Source: Corbicula japonica (taxonomy: Eukaryota > Mollusca > Bivalvia > Venerida > Cyrenidae). From it: a stretch of DNA of 64,000 bases. The number at the start of each line of letters is the position of its first letter. Position 1 is the stretch's first letter. The DNA is taken from the NCBI GenBank assembly GCA_038501625.1, contig JAZAYU010000001.1, positions 9,351,374 to 9,415,373 on the forward strand, written 5' to 3'. Shown piece by piece: positions 12,501 to 27,500 of the stretch. Under the pieces are notes generated by a model. It was not told where the DNA came from. It was given only the letters and a program-made list of their open reading frames with translations, and ran no database searches. Position numbers and translations under genes: made by a program.

Positions 12501-15500
12501 AAAGGGTTAAACAACTGAACTTTTGTGTATTGTTATTGATTCCATGGGTCTGATGTTACTGGCAATAAGTTTCAGGTTTAAGAGCATTTCTTCAAATGTC
12601 GACAATTAGGAGTTATCATTCTTGCTGCTTAAGGCTGATAAACTGATAAAGATTATTAGATAATATATTCCAAGTTAATAGCAATAGTTTGAAGTCATTG
12701 ACCTTGTAAAGTGTCATGGTAATTTCTTATTAAACTGGCATTTTAACGTTCATAAGTTATCATTTTTGCTGCTTTAAGTAATTTTAATGACGTTGATATT
12801 CCAAACTGGGTACCTATTAATTTTGCCTGTTTTAGTAATGACTGTCCTAATTCCCAATTATATACAGAACTAATGCCTAAAGTTTAAATACCCATGCACA
12901 GTCCCTGTTGCCCCCCTCAATCCTAAAGATGGCCAAAAATTACAGTCGAACATCGCTGGCTCGAACTCCACGGGACCTGAAGATTTGTTCGAGCCATGGG
13001 CAGTTCGAGCGATCCTTGGTTGGTATGTGAGAATGGGTTTCTGTTCACCAAATTAAGCTTACACTTAATAATTTATCTTAGTTCTTATTTAAATGTATTT
13101 AATGTATAATCTCTTTAAAAATCAACTTTTTGACTCTTTTCAACCTCTGTGATGACAATGAATTTAAATTCTAGACTTCTAGAATTCTAAGTTGCTCGGC
13201 GTTCTTATTCTTCCTGTTGCCGACCTAGCTATCCCCCGTTACCGGGTCTTTAACTATGTTGCTCAGCTAGTTGATCATCTGTTAAATTCAATTTGAATTT
13301 GAGTCAAATTGTAGAATTTGTTAGCTTAAATTACAAAATAATGTTTGACATGATCTACCCGCAAAAAAAGGCCCTATAATTTTCTAATTAATTTTATATA
13401 TACGACAAAACAATTACAATTTTCTAAAAAAAAGCAACAAATAACAGTTATTATGATAATTGTGGTATAAATTAACACAACAATCAAATTTTTTTCATCT
13501 GCTTTAATGTGTTTTTTACATGACTTAATTAAAAAGTGCATCGTCCTAATTGGCGAGACATTTTTGCGCCTTTGTTTCCACCTATGATAATAACCGTTAT
13601 CAGTCTGTTCGAGCCAAGCGGTGTCAAAAACATGGAAAACTAACTGTCGGGACCTTGATTGGTATTCGACTGTTCGAGTTATGGGTAGTTCGAGCTTTCG
13701 GAGGTAGAACAATATAGAAAATATAGAGTTCTAGTAGGGTGGTGTTTGAGCCATCGAAATTCGACTGTATTTAGCAATAAGTGTTAAATGTAACAATAAA
13801 ATGACTAAATAGCATACACAAATAAGATTCTAACAAGACTGCAAGGTATCTAGGAGCCTATATATCTGATATATGTAAGATTATCATATTCATGAAGGTT
13901 AAATGCTAATCCTTTACTTCACGGAAACGAGTTGTATCCCATATGTGACCAGTGTGTATATGTAAAGCTAGAACAGATTACATATTTGTGCAGTTTAATC
14001 TGGATCTACACTGTTTGCCTCTTGGTAAAAAAAAATCTTATAAATCTTAAAGCTAACAGTTAAGAGCCAGATGTGCAGGCTGATCTTGATTTACACTGGT
14101 CACCCATGTTATTTAGGCCATATTCCACGTAATAAATGTTTAATAAATAGGTCTTACCTCTTCATGGTAAAACACAGAGAGAAGATGATGTCTTTAGCAC
14201 TGGTGGACAATGTTTTAAAGCCCTCCCCCGCCAGTCCTATACTGAAGTCTGTCTCCACGGCATCAGAGTGTACACCCAGTTCCTCAACAACCACTATGAA
14301 GGAGTTAGGTTGCTTCAGACGAGCTTCTCTACTACCCAGAAACAGGCTGCGTGTTGAACTTGAGGAATAGTTTTTACACCTCCTGTAAATTATACAAGCA
14401 GCTTTATGCCAAACTCAAGGCAAAGCTTGTAAATACAGTAACAGGTAATTAATCCTTACCCGCTTATATAAACCTTTTATATCATGAACAGTGAAGATCC
14501 AGATCAGCCAGCACATCTCTGTCGTCTGATTAGGATCTGCACTGTTCACTTTTTGGTCAGAAATAACCTAATAAATCAAAAAGCAAACAGAGTAGATCCT
14601 GATCACAGAAGTACCATCTGATCTGGATCTACACTGTTCACCCAAGGATAACAGCCATATCTCACAGAGTAAGGGGTTTAAGGCGTTAATAGGTAATTAA
14701 GCTATCGATTGATTGCACAGTATGATCGATTGATTGCACAGTATGATCGATTGATTGCACAGTATGATCGATTGATTGCACAGTATGAGTAGTGCATGCA
14801 TTGAATAAAGATGGTCTCGGTATTATCTTTATATAGAAACAGAAGAAAACACTGATGTATGATGTTACATCATGATGTAATATTTATCCAAACTTGAGCC
14901 AGATTTCAAAATGTTCTCATTAGAAATATTATGTGAATATGGATACCAAAGAAAAAAACAACATTGTACACACATGTTAAAACATGTATATATGAAGTAA
15001 AGGGTCAAGAAATTCCTTCATGTGTTAGACTCACCTCATTCTGCCAGTTTTATCAACCAGGCAGTCCAAAACAAAGCCCTTTTCTATCCACCTGTTTTCT
15101 TTTAACCATTTAGCAGCTAGTTCCTGAAAATGCCAAACAGTTTTTTAGGGATGGGAACGAGTATTCAAGTATTCAGGTACTCTACCCTAATAGTTCAACA
15201 TGTATTCAAGTACTCGATTACTCGATTAGAAAATGTAAAAAAAAAATAACACATTTTCATAAAAAAAACATCTTATAAATCGCTGACTGACAGTTGATTG
15301 TACATACCTCGCACCTGGTTTCTAAGATGACAGTTTGGGCAAAAATCAATGATAATTGGTACCTAATTGATGCTATTGTTTGATGCAGCAAAAACATCAG
15401 TAACATGTACAATTTGCATGAAAATTAGCAATTTTTATACAATTCTAAATTTGACATTGACGTTGAATAGCATAGCAAACAAACAATATTTCCATGATGT

Positions 15501-18500
15501 GTAGGCCTACTTTTTACAGTTCTAGTTTGTGAAACGAGCTACCGTATTTTCCCGCTTATAAGGCGATCCGCTTATAAGACGGGACCCCTACTTTGCCGCC
15601 AAAATCTGAGTTTTTTTAATAGACCCGTTTATAAGACGGGGTGAAATTTCAGTGAGTTCAGACCCGAAATTTTTGAATTTCGAAATAAAAAATCGGCGAA
15701 ATTTTCGGCAAATGTAAAATTTCGAAGCTACGTAACTGGAACATATCCTAATAAGAGTGAATTTAGACCCAAAAAATCGGCAATTTTTTCGGTAAATTTA
15801 AGATTTTCGAGGCTCTGTAATTGGAAAACATCATAATCATCAAAAGTGTGAATTTCGTAAAAAAAATCGGCAAAAAATCGGCATTTTTTCCGGAAAATTT
15901 ATTATTTTCGAAGTTCCGTCATCGAACATTTCCTAATAAGTGTGAATTTTGAAAAATATCGTCTAAAAGTCGGCAAATCAATATTTTCGAAGCTCCGTCA
16001 TTAACATATCCTAATTATGGTGAATTTCTAAAAAAAATCTGAGAAAAATCGGCAATGTTTTCGGCAAGTGCAATATTTTCGAAGCTCCGTCATTAATACA
16101 TATTCTAATAAGTTTTAATCTCGTAAAAAATCGGCAATTTTTTTGGTAAACTTGATATCTTTAAAGCTCGGTCATTGGAACACATCCTAAAAAGTTTTAT
16201 AGATCTTTCTCTATCGTGATGCCTCTAAGATTATTTAAGATTGTGTATCACCACTGCGCATTGACTGTTAATTTCACTCTTTGCCCATATGCAAGCTTTT
16301 GACACTCGAATATTAATCTATTGTTCAGATGTTAAATTCAATTAAACTTTGTCAAAGGCGAATAGCATGAACAATCAAGCCTCTGGGCAAACAAACTGTA
16401 TCCTGTTACTTCAATTCATGCAGAGTTTGTGTCACATAATCTGAATTTTCGAGTTTGCAAGAGGTGTTGACAGCAATGTCTGTTAATCAATTTACAATAC
16501 CTGGTGACAGATTCAAACAACACAGCATTGGGCAATTATAACGGCTGTGACAATTTTCTTCAAACTGAAAAGCAGTGGGAAAATTTGAGATTATAACAAT
16601 ATGCAAACTGGCTAAAATATTCAATTACCATTATTACTTTGGCCAAAATGAACAGTGAACTATGCCAATTATATAATAATAAATAATAGTCCTTACAACA
16701 AACATTGCTTATATCAACATCGAGTGCTGTCCATAATAATTTCCAAATTATATCTTCAATATGAAAAAGATTTATAAATTTTTTATTACTAAACCAAGAA
16801 AAAAATCGGTCAAACTTATATTACAAATGCTTGTCGAAAATTAATTACCGAAAAATTACCGATAGATAATGGCCAGATTTAAAAAATCGTATGTTTTTAT
16901 AAGAAACTTTACAAAAAACCTGCCAAAAAACGAAATATTCTTGTAGATCGCGCTTATAAGACGGGTCCCCTACTTTTAAGGCTATTTTACAAGGAAAAAA
17001 ACCCGTCTTATAAGCGGGAAAATACGGTAATTTATGATTGTTTGTTTTGTTGAATGTTTTCAAAAGTTGATGCTCCAAATGATTTGATTAGATGTAATTA
17101 AAGTATGTTTGTTTCCTGTAAATGTATTTTTTATCTTCTTGATTAGTTGATTATGACAGGCAGTCTGACATGATCATACCCGGTATGATGGTAAGAAGCT
17201 GTTATTTCTTCTTACGTATGAGGACAGTTTAGAGTACTCAAGTACTCAATTGGAACAAGATCCGAGTACCCGAGTACTGATTTTGCTACTCATTCCCATC
17301 CCTAGTTGTTTTTCTGTATCCTTCTAGTTAATATAAAGCATATTTTAATGACTTAGCCTGATATGAGAAATTAGCAAACAATCTAAAACTTTAACACAAA
17401 TGTTTAGACTGGTCACTTCTTTCTCATATTTGGCTTATCTATTGAAAATAGACATTTTTTTCTTAATGAGAAGTCACCAAATAAATAATGGAATATGAAA
17501 CGTAATGGGGATGAAAGAATAATTTTAATTGTGAGATAAAGGTCATTTTGTCAGACATACTCAATAATATAATTAAGTTCATGTGTTTCAGGGTATATAT
17601 GTATGTGTATTTGCACACTTTTTAGTACATAAACCCTGAAAACCATCAACTTTCTATGGGAACTACTGATATTCATCCTGATGACACAATCATATCCACA
17701 TTATGATTTGGAAATTTGGCCACTTACATACTATTGGACAATATACAATCTTATCACTAGTGACATCAAGTATGCATATGCATGGCATATCCACTACAGT
17801 GACAGATATAAGTGACTGCAAACCCGTGAGTGCATACCTGAGGAGGCTGTACTGATGGTGGCATATACGCTACAATGACAGATATAAGTGAGTACATAGC
17901 TGAGGAGGCTGTACTGATGGTGGCATATCCGCAACAATGACAGATATAAGTGAGTGCATACCTAAGGAGGCTGAACTAGCGGTAGCATACCCACTACAAT
18001 GACAGATATAAGTGAGTGCATACCTGAGGAGGCTGTACTAGTGGTGGCATATCCAATACAGTGACAGGTATTAGCAAGTGCATACCTGAGAAGGCTGTTC
18101 TAGTGGTGGCCTATCCAATACAGTGACAGGTATTAGCGAGTGCATACCTGAGGAGGCTGTTCTAATGGTGGCCTATCCAATACAGTGACAGGTATTATAG
18201 TGTGTGTACACCTGAGGAGGCTGTACCTGTGGTGGCATATCCAATACAGTGACAGGTATTAGTGATTGCATACCTGAGGAGGCTGTACTAGTGGTGGCAT
18301 ATCCACTACAGTGACAAATTAATATTAGAGAGTGTATACCTGAGGAGGCTGTACTGTACTAATGGTGGCATATCCAATACAGTGACAGGTTTTAGTGAGT
18401 GCATACCTGAGGAGGCTGTTCTACTGGTGGCATATCCACTTCAGTGACAGATATAAGTGAGTACATACCTGAGGAGGCTGTACTAGTGGTGGCATATCCA

Positions 18501-21500
18501 CTACATTGACAGATGTTAGCGAGTGCGTACCTGAGGAGGCTGTTCTAGTGGTGGCCTATCCAATACAGTGACAGGTATTAGCGAGTGCATACCTGAGGAG
18601 GCTGTTCTAGTGGTGGCATATCCAATACAGTGACAGGTATTATAGTGAGTGTACACCTGAGGAGGCTGTACTAGTGGTGGCATATCCACTACAGTGACAA
18701 ATTAATATTATAGAGTGTATACCTGAGGAGGCTGTACTGTACTAATGGTGGAATATCCAATACATTGACAGGTATTAGTGAGTGCATACCTGAGGAGGCT
18801 GTTCTAGTGGCGGCATATCCACTTCAGTGACAGATAAAAGTGAGTACATACCTGAGGAGGCTGTACTAGTGGTGGCATATCCACTACAGTGACGGATATT
18901 ATTGTGCATATCTGAGGAGGCTGTACTAGTGGTGGCATAACCACTACAGTGACAGATATTATTGTGAGTATCTGAGGAGGCTGTACTAGTGGTGGCATAT
19001 CCACTACAGTGACAGATATAAGTGGGTGCATACCTGAGGAGGCTGTACTAGTGGTGGCATATCCACTACATTGACAGATATTAGCGAGTGCATACCTGAG
19101 GAGGCTTTAGTAGTGATGGCATATCCACTATAGTGACAGATATTAGTGAGTGCATACCTGAGGAGGCTGTACTAGTGGTGGCATATCCACTACAGTGACA
19201 GATATAAGTGAGTGCATACCTGAGGAGGCTGTACTAGTGGTGGCATATCCACTACAGTGATAAACTCACTGATCACAGATATAAGGGGATACATGCTACT
19301 GGTTGGCATCAACTTCTCATCTGGATTTTTGCCTCTTGTCTGAAAATGAACAACATCTTCTTGATTGTACAGAAGAAATACAATTTTAATAAAATACAAT
19401 ATTAAGACTTATTAAAATTCAAATGTGCCAAATTTGTTTAGTTCATTGTATAAAAAACAGCCCGCTTCTTTTACCAAACAATGATCCGGAATTATAGTTG
19501 TGAAAAAAATTAATGGCAGAACATGGGCCATGAAAGTACTGCTCTTATGACTTTAACCCTTTCCTCCATAGATACACATTTATTGCTTGGGCGGACAGTT
19601 CAGATCCAGATCAGCCAGCACATTTGTGCCTTTGGATCAGGATCTAAACTGTTCCCTTTTTTATTCATAAGGTTATTTTTTACAAAATTGCGACCAGTGC
19701 AGATCCTGATCAGACGGCACAGTGCTGGATCTACACTGGTCGCACATGCGTAAAAATGCGTATGAATGGAGGAAAGAGTTAAGTTCAGAATCAAGGACAT
19801 CCAGACAATGTTCTTCAACAAGTGTGCTAAGGATAAGGAATCCTGCCTTTTTCTGGGTCATGGTCCTTAACCTTTGCCCTAATTACCATGAATCATCCTT
19901 CTTCATTTGTTAAAGTCCTCAAGGTGTGCCCTTAGTATCTTGAATCATACTTCTCTCAGGTTGACAGACATCAATCTGTGCCCTTATATTCAGGATCGGA
20001 GAACGTACCTTTTTGTAAGAGTCATAGTACTGTATAGCGCTTAATATTCGCAGGTTTCAAATTTAAATTGGCAGGGTCAAAAATTGGCGCAAAAAACCAG
20101 ACCACCAAAAAAAGCCATTAATGAAAAATCACGGATCCAAAATTAACACAGATCGTCAAAAACGAACTGTTGTTGAAAAAGTCTAGTTAAAAAAAAAATT
20201 CTTACTTTGGCAGTATACAGTTGCCCTGAAGTTGACTGATCGCATTTATTTACCGGATTTCGCTTATTCAAACTAATTTCATAACACTTATTTATCGTAA
20301 AAATGTTGACATTGTGCATGTTCTTTCATGTCTCAGTGTTAAACAATTACATTCAATATTCAACACCACATCATTAAAATACCAGTGTAAAAACACAGCT
20401 ACCTAATAACAGATTTTGTTTGATTCACGACATATTTTTATTATATTCTTGTTGTATCAAACTGAGAAAACTGTGACATAATATGTACTAGAGTATCATA
20501 GTTGTCTACCTTCCAGATATTAACATGGCTGTGTTATTAGTTGACGGGGATTTGAATTGGTAGTGTTTCATATTGGCACCACTGACCTCCACTATAGCCA
20601 AAATTAATCCCCCGCCAAAATAATTACTTATACAGTACTTGAACTTTGTCACAGTCCTTACTATGTTCCAGGTTGACATGAACCCTAAGAATTAGGAATC
20701 ATTCTTTTTCCATGAACACAGTTCTTAACCTGTGGCCATATGATCATACAGGAATCATGCTTACTTAGGGCTGTAATCCTAATCTGTTCCCCATTAATCA
20801 GGAAAATCATTGGGACATAATCTGCCACCTTTGATCAGAGATCATTTTTCACAAGATACCGTGCCTTGTCTTGTTATTGCTAATACCCACCCCATGGCCC
20901 ATACTCATTTGCTTACATAGTATAACCAGGATTTCTATACCTTCACTCCATTCTCCATAAAATAGAACCGAGCATCGGGGCCAGGTGTATATTCTGAAAG
21001 CCAATCACCCTCTATTCCGAAACCCACTGTCTTCTCCTCATTGCCCAATTCAAACCTGAAAAATAAAATCATGTTCCTTCTCTCTGCAAACAATATACTT
21101 CTATGCCTCTAAACAAACTGCAAGTCTACTTATAACTTAACATATTTATCCGAAACACTTAACTCCATGGACACAACTTTTATCACATGGGTGACCAGTG
21201 TAGATCTGGATTAGCCAGGACATCATGGCTGAAGATTATAAAACTGAGCATGGAAACCAGTCTCAAATCTCAAGCATCTGATTGGCTGAAATGGCGACTG
21301 GTCGCCATTTCAGCCAATCAGATGCTTGAGATTTGAGACTGGTTTCCTTGCTCAGTTTTATAACCTTGGGCACTGGGCTGTCAGATCACAATCTAAAAGC
21401 AAACAATAGAGATCTTGATCTGAAGACACTGGTGTGAGGGCTGATCTGGATCTAAACTGTTCGCCCATGGGATGAAAGTCATATCTATGAAGTGAAGGGT

Positions 21501-24500
21501 TAATCTTTTGAAATTGCAAAAGCGCAGCTTTGTCTGTGACCAGTGTAGACCAAGATAAGCATTTGCATCCACTCATTCTGATCAGGTTCTATGTGGGTTA
21601 ATAATTAACTTCTTAAAGTCCTGTTGCCCTTCAGTAACTCATAAACTCTGGTTTTAGGTCATTTTATTTCATTGTATGGGATTTTTTGCAGAAATTTATT
21701 CACTTGCATGTTTTTTTTGCATATCAAGAGGAAAGTCATATTGACCTCTCCAGATAAGAGGACACCAAAACTTTTTCAGTTGAATAAAAGGATGCCTGTA
21801 CATGTTTTTAAACTCAGGTTGCATTTAGAATAAATTGTACTTGACCATGTGTCCTATGTCATAAACTGATCACCTCTATGCTCTAATAAATAGGCTGCGA
21901 TAGGGTGAATGCTTGCAAAAACACATAAACGCAGACACAATGATATAAAATTACCCGTCCACCATGCCTCCAACGTCAGACGTGGATTCCATGGGGTTTC
22001 TTTCTGAGAAGAGGACATCATACAGACAGCCTAGCAACAATCCTCCCTTACCATCTCCGGTTTGCTCTTTGCGAGCCTTCACCTCTATGTAGCAGTGTGA
22101 TCGTGTGAACCTCTCCCGGGAACAATACACACCCATCACATTCTCTGTTGTACTGATGTTTCTGTAAAAGTATCTTTCATTGAATAATATTCACAAAACA
22201 GTTATTTTTGCCACCTTGCTGGCCATTAACCATAACACACTTACTTTTCCAAAAGGCAGGCTTTTCAGTGAGTTTCTACTGTTTGTATACAATAAAACCC
22301 CTCATTATGGACACTCCATATTACGGGGGACCCGGTATTTCGGACGTTTTTTTTAAGAACAAACATGTTCTCTTCTTCTTGATTTAAACCCACAATTAAG
22401 GACAACCTGCTATTAAGGACATTTCCCCTCAGTCCTTTAGGTGTCCGTTATAGAGGGGTTTCACTGTAATTGGTACCAACATAAAATATAAAAGGGGTAC
22501 CTATCCTCTGTTAATTGGTATCAGCAAACATGAGAAAATTGTCAGCTGGTACCAGAACATAATAAGAAAGACTTCAGTCTATGGTTTGATGATTAGTACA
22601 AGCATAATAGGAAAGATAACTTTGATTTGTTTATTGGTACCAGCACATCAGGGGAAGATATCTGTGGTTTATCATTGGGTACAGCACAACATGGGAAAGA
22701 TATCTTTAGTTTGTCAATGGGTACAATCGTAACATGGAAACGATATATTTGTTCATCACTGGGTACCAGCATGAGAAAGATATCTATGGTTAATCAATGG
22801 GAACAACATCTGAAGATATTTAACATTTGTTAATGGGTAACAGCACAACATAGGAAAGATATCTATGGTTTGTGAATTGACATCAGAACAACATGGGAAA
22901 GATATATATACGTACAGGTACAAAACAACATGGAAAGGTATCAATGGTTTGTCAAGGGTAGCAGCATAACATGGTAAAAATGTATGTCAGTTGGTACAGC
23001 ACATACCGGTAATTGTAAAGTTATACAGTCTTACAATATAAATTACTGATGCTTCATTTTAATTAAGGATTTTCAGGTTCAAACATTAGACCTATTAAAA
23101 AGTGAATGGAGTTGCCCGAGATTGCACAGATTATCATTCAAAGCATTTATTTGCACTGTTATCAAATCTGAGTTTCTTACATTTTCATTAGATTTGGGGT
23201 AAAGATCTCTTAAAATACTTCATGGCAATTTCTGTCATATTGTAAATAATATAATATACCTAAGTTTGTATCGCCCATTGCCTTCCTCTGTCATTTCCAG
23301 ACAACACAGGTTATGAATGTCCATGAAGGGCCTATCACTTCTCATTGGGATAAATTTGAGACTCACATCCATCTTACTCCATGCTGGTTCCTGGAAGGTG
23401 CAAGGTGTCAAGGTTATAAAACTGAGAATGGAAACCAGTCTCAAATCTCAAGCATTTGATTGGCTAAAATGGCCACCAGTCACCATTTCAGCCAATCAGA
23501 TGCTTTAGATTTGAGACTGGTTTGAAATCTCAGTTTTATAATCTTCAGCACAGATTATTACATTGAGAGAGGAAATCATTGTCAAAACTGATTGGTCAAT
23601 TTGGAGACTAAGCTCTTATTCAACCAGATGCAAGATAATGGGGATTCATATCAGTGTATTCAGTGTTAAGATCATGAGTCAAGCTGTGTCACAACAACAA
23701 CAACAAAAGTACTATCATAAAATCTAAATTTTACATGTTTATTTCTTTATTTGTAGTTTGTATTCTTGTTGCTGTTTTGTTTTTGAGTTTTTTTGTTTTG
23801 TTTTTTGTTTGTTTGGAGGGGATGGGGAGTGGGGGTACAATTGTCTTTAAATATGCTTGAAATAGTAAAAAATGGTCAGGGAGACGGGGTTTGAAGGTCT
23901 AAAAATATAGATATTTTTTTATAATAAACATATGAATAAAAGATTGTAAAAGATTGAACATATGAACAGACACTTATGTATAATAAGACATGTTTTACCT
24001 TGGAAACAACAGTTGATACTGTTGTTATGACATGTTTCAGTACATCTTTAGGATCGGAACTAGCATCAAATGGAATCATGACCTGACTGTGACCAGCTGA
24101 CATCATCTTGTCCATGAGAAACTGCAATCATAGTTCAATATAACATACTTATACCAACTATTACTCGTCTGGTTCAACCCTTTACTCAATGTGATATATG
24201 GCTCATATCCCAGGGTTGCTCAGTGTAGATTTAGATCAGCCTGCACATCCATACATCTGATCAGGATCTTCATTGCTTTTAGATTTATTTCTGATCATTG
24301 GCATTAATGTGCCTGTTGATCTGGATCTACACTGGTTGCCCATGGAGTTAAATTCAATGGATGTTGTAAACAGATAAACAACCTAGTGCCAAAATGGGGT
24401 GAAATATTTTCATATTCTATTGAAGGGAAAATTTTAAGTAAAAATTCTACCTGAGCACGCAAATTTAACAAAGCATTCTTAGTTAAATATTTAAAAAATG

Positions 24501-27500
24501 TTTTATAAACAGAAAGTCATTTTTTGTCACTTAAACTATATTATATTTCTCAAAAAGCACTAACTGTTAATCTTGTTGTTTCACATCAAACTGCATGACT
24601 GAAAATGGATTACTTCACAACAAAATTATCCCAGGTCTGAACCTAAGGTATTCAAATCTTAATATGCCTGTAAATACTGATCATTTGCTCTTAATCCTTT
24701 CCTTCATATACACGCCTATGTGGCATGAACGAACAGTGTAGATCCTGTTCAGAAGGCACATCCATGCCCTCTGATCGGGATCTGCAATGTTGACTTTTTA
24801 AATGATTAGGTTATTTCTGACTAAAAAGTGAACAGTGCAGATCCTGATCAGACAGCACCGATGTGTAGGCTGATCTAAATCTACACTGGTGGCACATGCG
24901 TAAAAAAGGCGTATTTATGGAGTAAAGATTCAGTTTAATTTCAGTGTAAATGTCAACTTAATTTGATAACACAATAGTATACTTGTGACTGACAAGCCCA
25001 AATCTAATAAAAATCTACTTACACTGGATGGTTGAAGTTCAGTGACAGTCATAGACCAGTCACCGACTTTTAGATCAGATTTATGAAATCCTCCACTCTT
25101 CCCTTCGATAGAACCAGAGTACAGATATTCACCCATACTGGTCTTCAGATCTTGGTGTGGCACAATCAGTAACTGGCTTTGTAAACAATCCGCTGAATTG
25201 TCTGTTGATAAAACATGAACACTGTTAAAATAAATAAGGCATGTTATCTATTCAAACAATATTGGTGTATCATCAAGCATTTGGTGCAGATTTAATACTG
25301 ATGCTCAGTTTTAAAATATCAATAAAAATATTACATGAACAAAGAAAGGAAAAGATAAAAACTGTGACAATGGCACTGACAAAGGGTCATGTGAACTAAC
25401 TGACAAATACAAATACAAAGTTTTTGACCGGCTTATCTTGATCTACACTGGTCGATCATGCAATTAAATGCATATACATGTATATGGAGTAAAGGGTTCA
25501 ACTTTGTCTTAATTGGAAAACAGTCATGGTTATCATGATGAGACAATGTCACACTCTAAACCACATGATGGCTGGTCAAAAACTGCTATGAAATGGTAAT
25601 CATATAGGACTACCAGTGTGTTACTTCTTTGGGTGGGCCTCCACATCCCACCCACTGCCATCCATTAGAACAACCGCATTATTCTTACCTCCAGGACTCT
25701 GTACTGTGAGTGTCGGACATCCAGCAGTATCTATGGCATGACACATGCCGGTCTGGTAGCACACTTGTGAACCTTTCATCACACACTTGATTTTATTGTT
25801 GCCTTTAATAAGGTCCATCATCAATGAGTATGTGTTGTCTGTCAGTCTGTCACAGCCACTGAGGTCAATCTGAAATATAATACAACTACACACTGTCACA
25901 TACTGTGAACCAATTTTAACCCTTTCCTGTATAGATACACCTTTATTGCTAGGGCGAACAGTTTAGATCCAGATCAGCCGGCACATCAAAACTTTGTTGA
26001 AATGCCCACAATCATAATGCTAAGACTATAAAACAATCGCAAACAGCTGACTGGTTTAAATTGGGACCAGTCTTGAAATGGGCCAATCAAACGCTTGAGT
26101 TTTTAAACTGGTCACCAATTTAAATTATGTAATCTTGGGTACAGTTATCATAACATCAACTTCAAGCAACTGTCAAACTAGGATGACACTAGAAGTAAAC
26201 AGGAATAACATGTATTTTCCAAACCTTCACAAGACTGGTAGCTTTCTTCAGACATGATGAAAGTGCTCTCACACCATAGTCAGTGACAAGGTTACACCCC
26301 AGAAGTTCCACTGTCTTCAGATCTGACAGTACATCCTGGAAGAAATCAAATACAGCTCTCAATACATTCCATGTCTAAAGGTAATTTTATTTCATGTTTA
26401 GATATATTTGTTATGTAGTAGTGCATTTCCATATTTGATAACATTTGATCTAGATATGCTGAACTCTGTCATTTCTTGTTAAAGTTTATGATGATTAGTT
26501 AGTTATTTTCACCAAAATACAGAAGTAATGAATTAGTATTGAATTGCATAAGAATCATTAATAATTTTAACATGTGCATCAGCACTACAGCATTCCATAC
26601 ACACATCAAATATTTGTGAAATACATGTGTTATATATAGCAAATATCAGCAGTGATCAAGGATGAGAAAACAAGTAATTATTGCATCAGAGTCCATATAA
26701 GCATTGCCAATTGATTACTTCTGTTTTGCATCAAAGTAAGCACAATGCATTTCTTATTGTCGACTTTTTTATTGACAGAACATCAGAAATTTAGTCAAAA
26801 CTTTTAAGAGATTTAAATAATCAACATAATATTTTTTCAACTTTGTAGTTTTATCTAATATGTAATATGTAACATTCATGATTTTTTTTCAAAAACTATT
26901 CTTAAATTGTTGATCTTTGGCTTAAAATCAGACCACCTTCCTTTCCCCTTTCAAAATAAAACACCAGATGCTTCTACAAGAAGTTCTTCACTTCATCACA
27001 TGCACCCCACCCCCTCCCATATGGTCTAATCTGTAGGGATATATCTTCTGTTAATATTAAAACTCTAACCAATTTTAATTAAATGAGGAAAAGAAAATAA
27101 ATTTTAAGGTATATAATATTTAGTTCAAATCTTAACACTAAGATCATGAATGCATTGAAAACAGAAAAATCATAAATCATTCAAGGTTCAAAATATTATT
27201 CCCAGAGATATTTTATTCAAAATCATATAAACCACTGACTTTATAACAGGCAGATAATATTACGGTCAGAAGTTGTCATTAAATATTTATGTTATAAAAA
27301 TGGGATATTTACTGCAGGTTTTATTATATGAAGGTAAAACACTGATCTTTTATAACTTAAAAGTCAGTTGTTTCTCGTAGTTCTTTTGCTAAAATACCCA
27401 AAATATATGAACATGTACTTCTTGAATAAAAATTTACAAGGCTTTCATAGGTCTCAACTGTGATCGACAGATTAAAATATATTTTCTATGGTATACCATC

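Noticed and set aside
13374..13712. 112-codon minus-strand open frame
   Set aside because: Lies inside a nonautonomous pogo-like element and shows no transposase motif.
3876..19219. Regular arrays that could be mistaken for CRISPR
   Set aside because: Units are head-to-tail without unique spacers, and the window is clearly eukaryotic.
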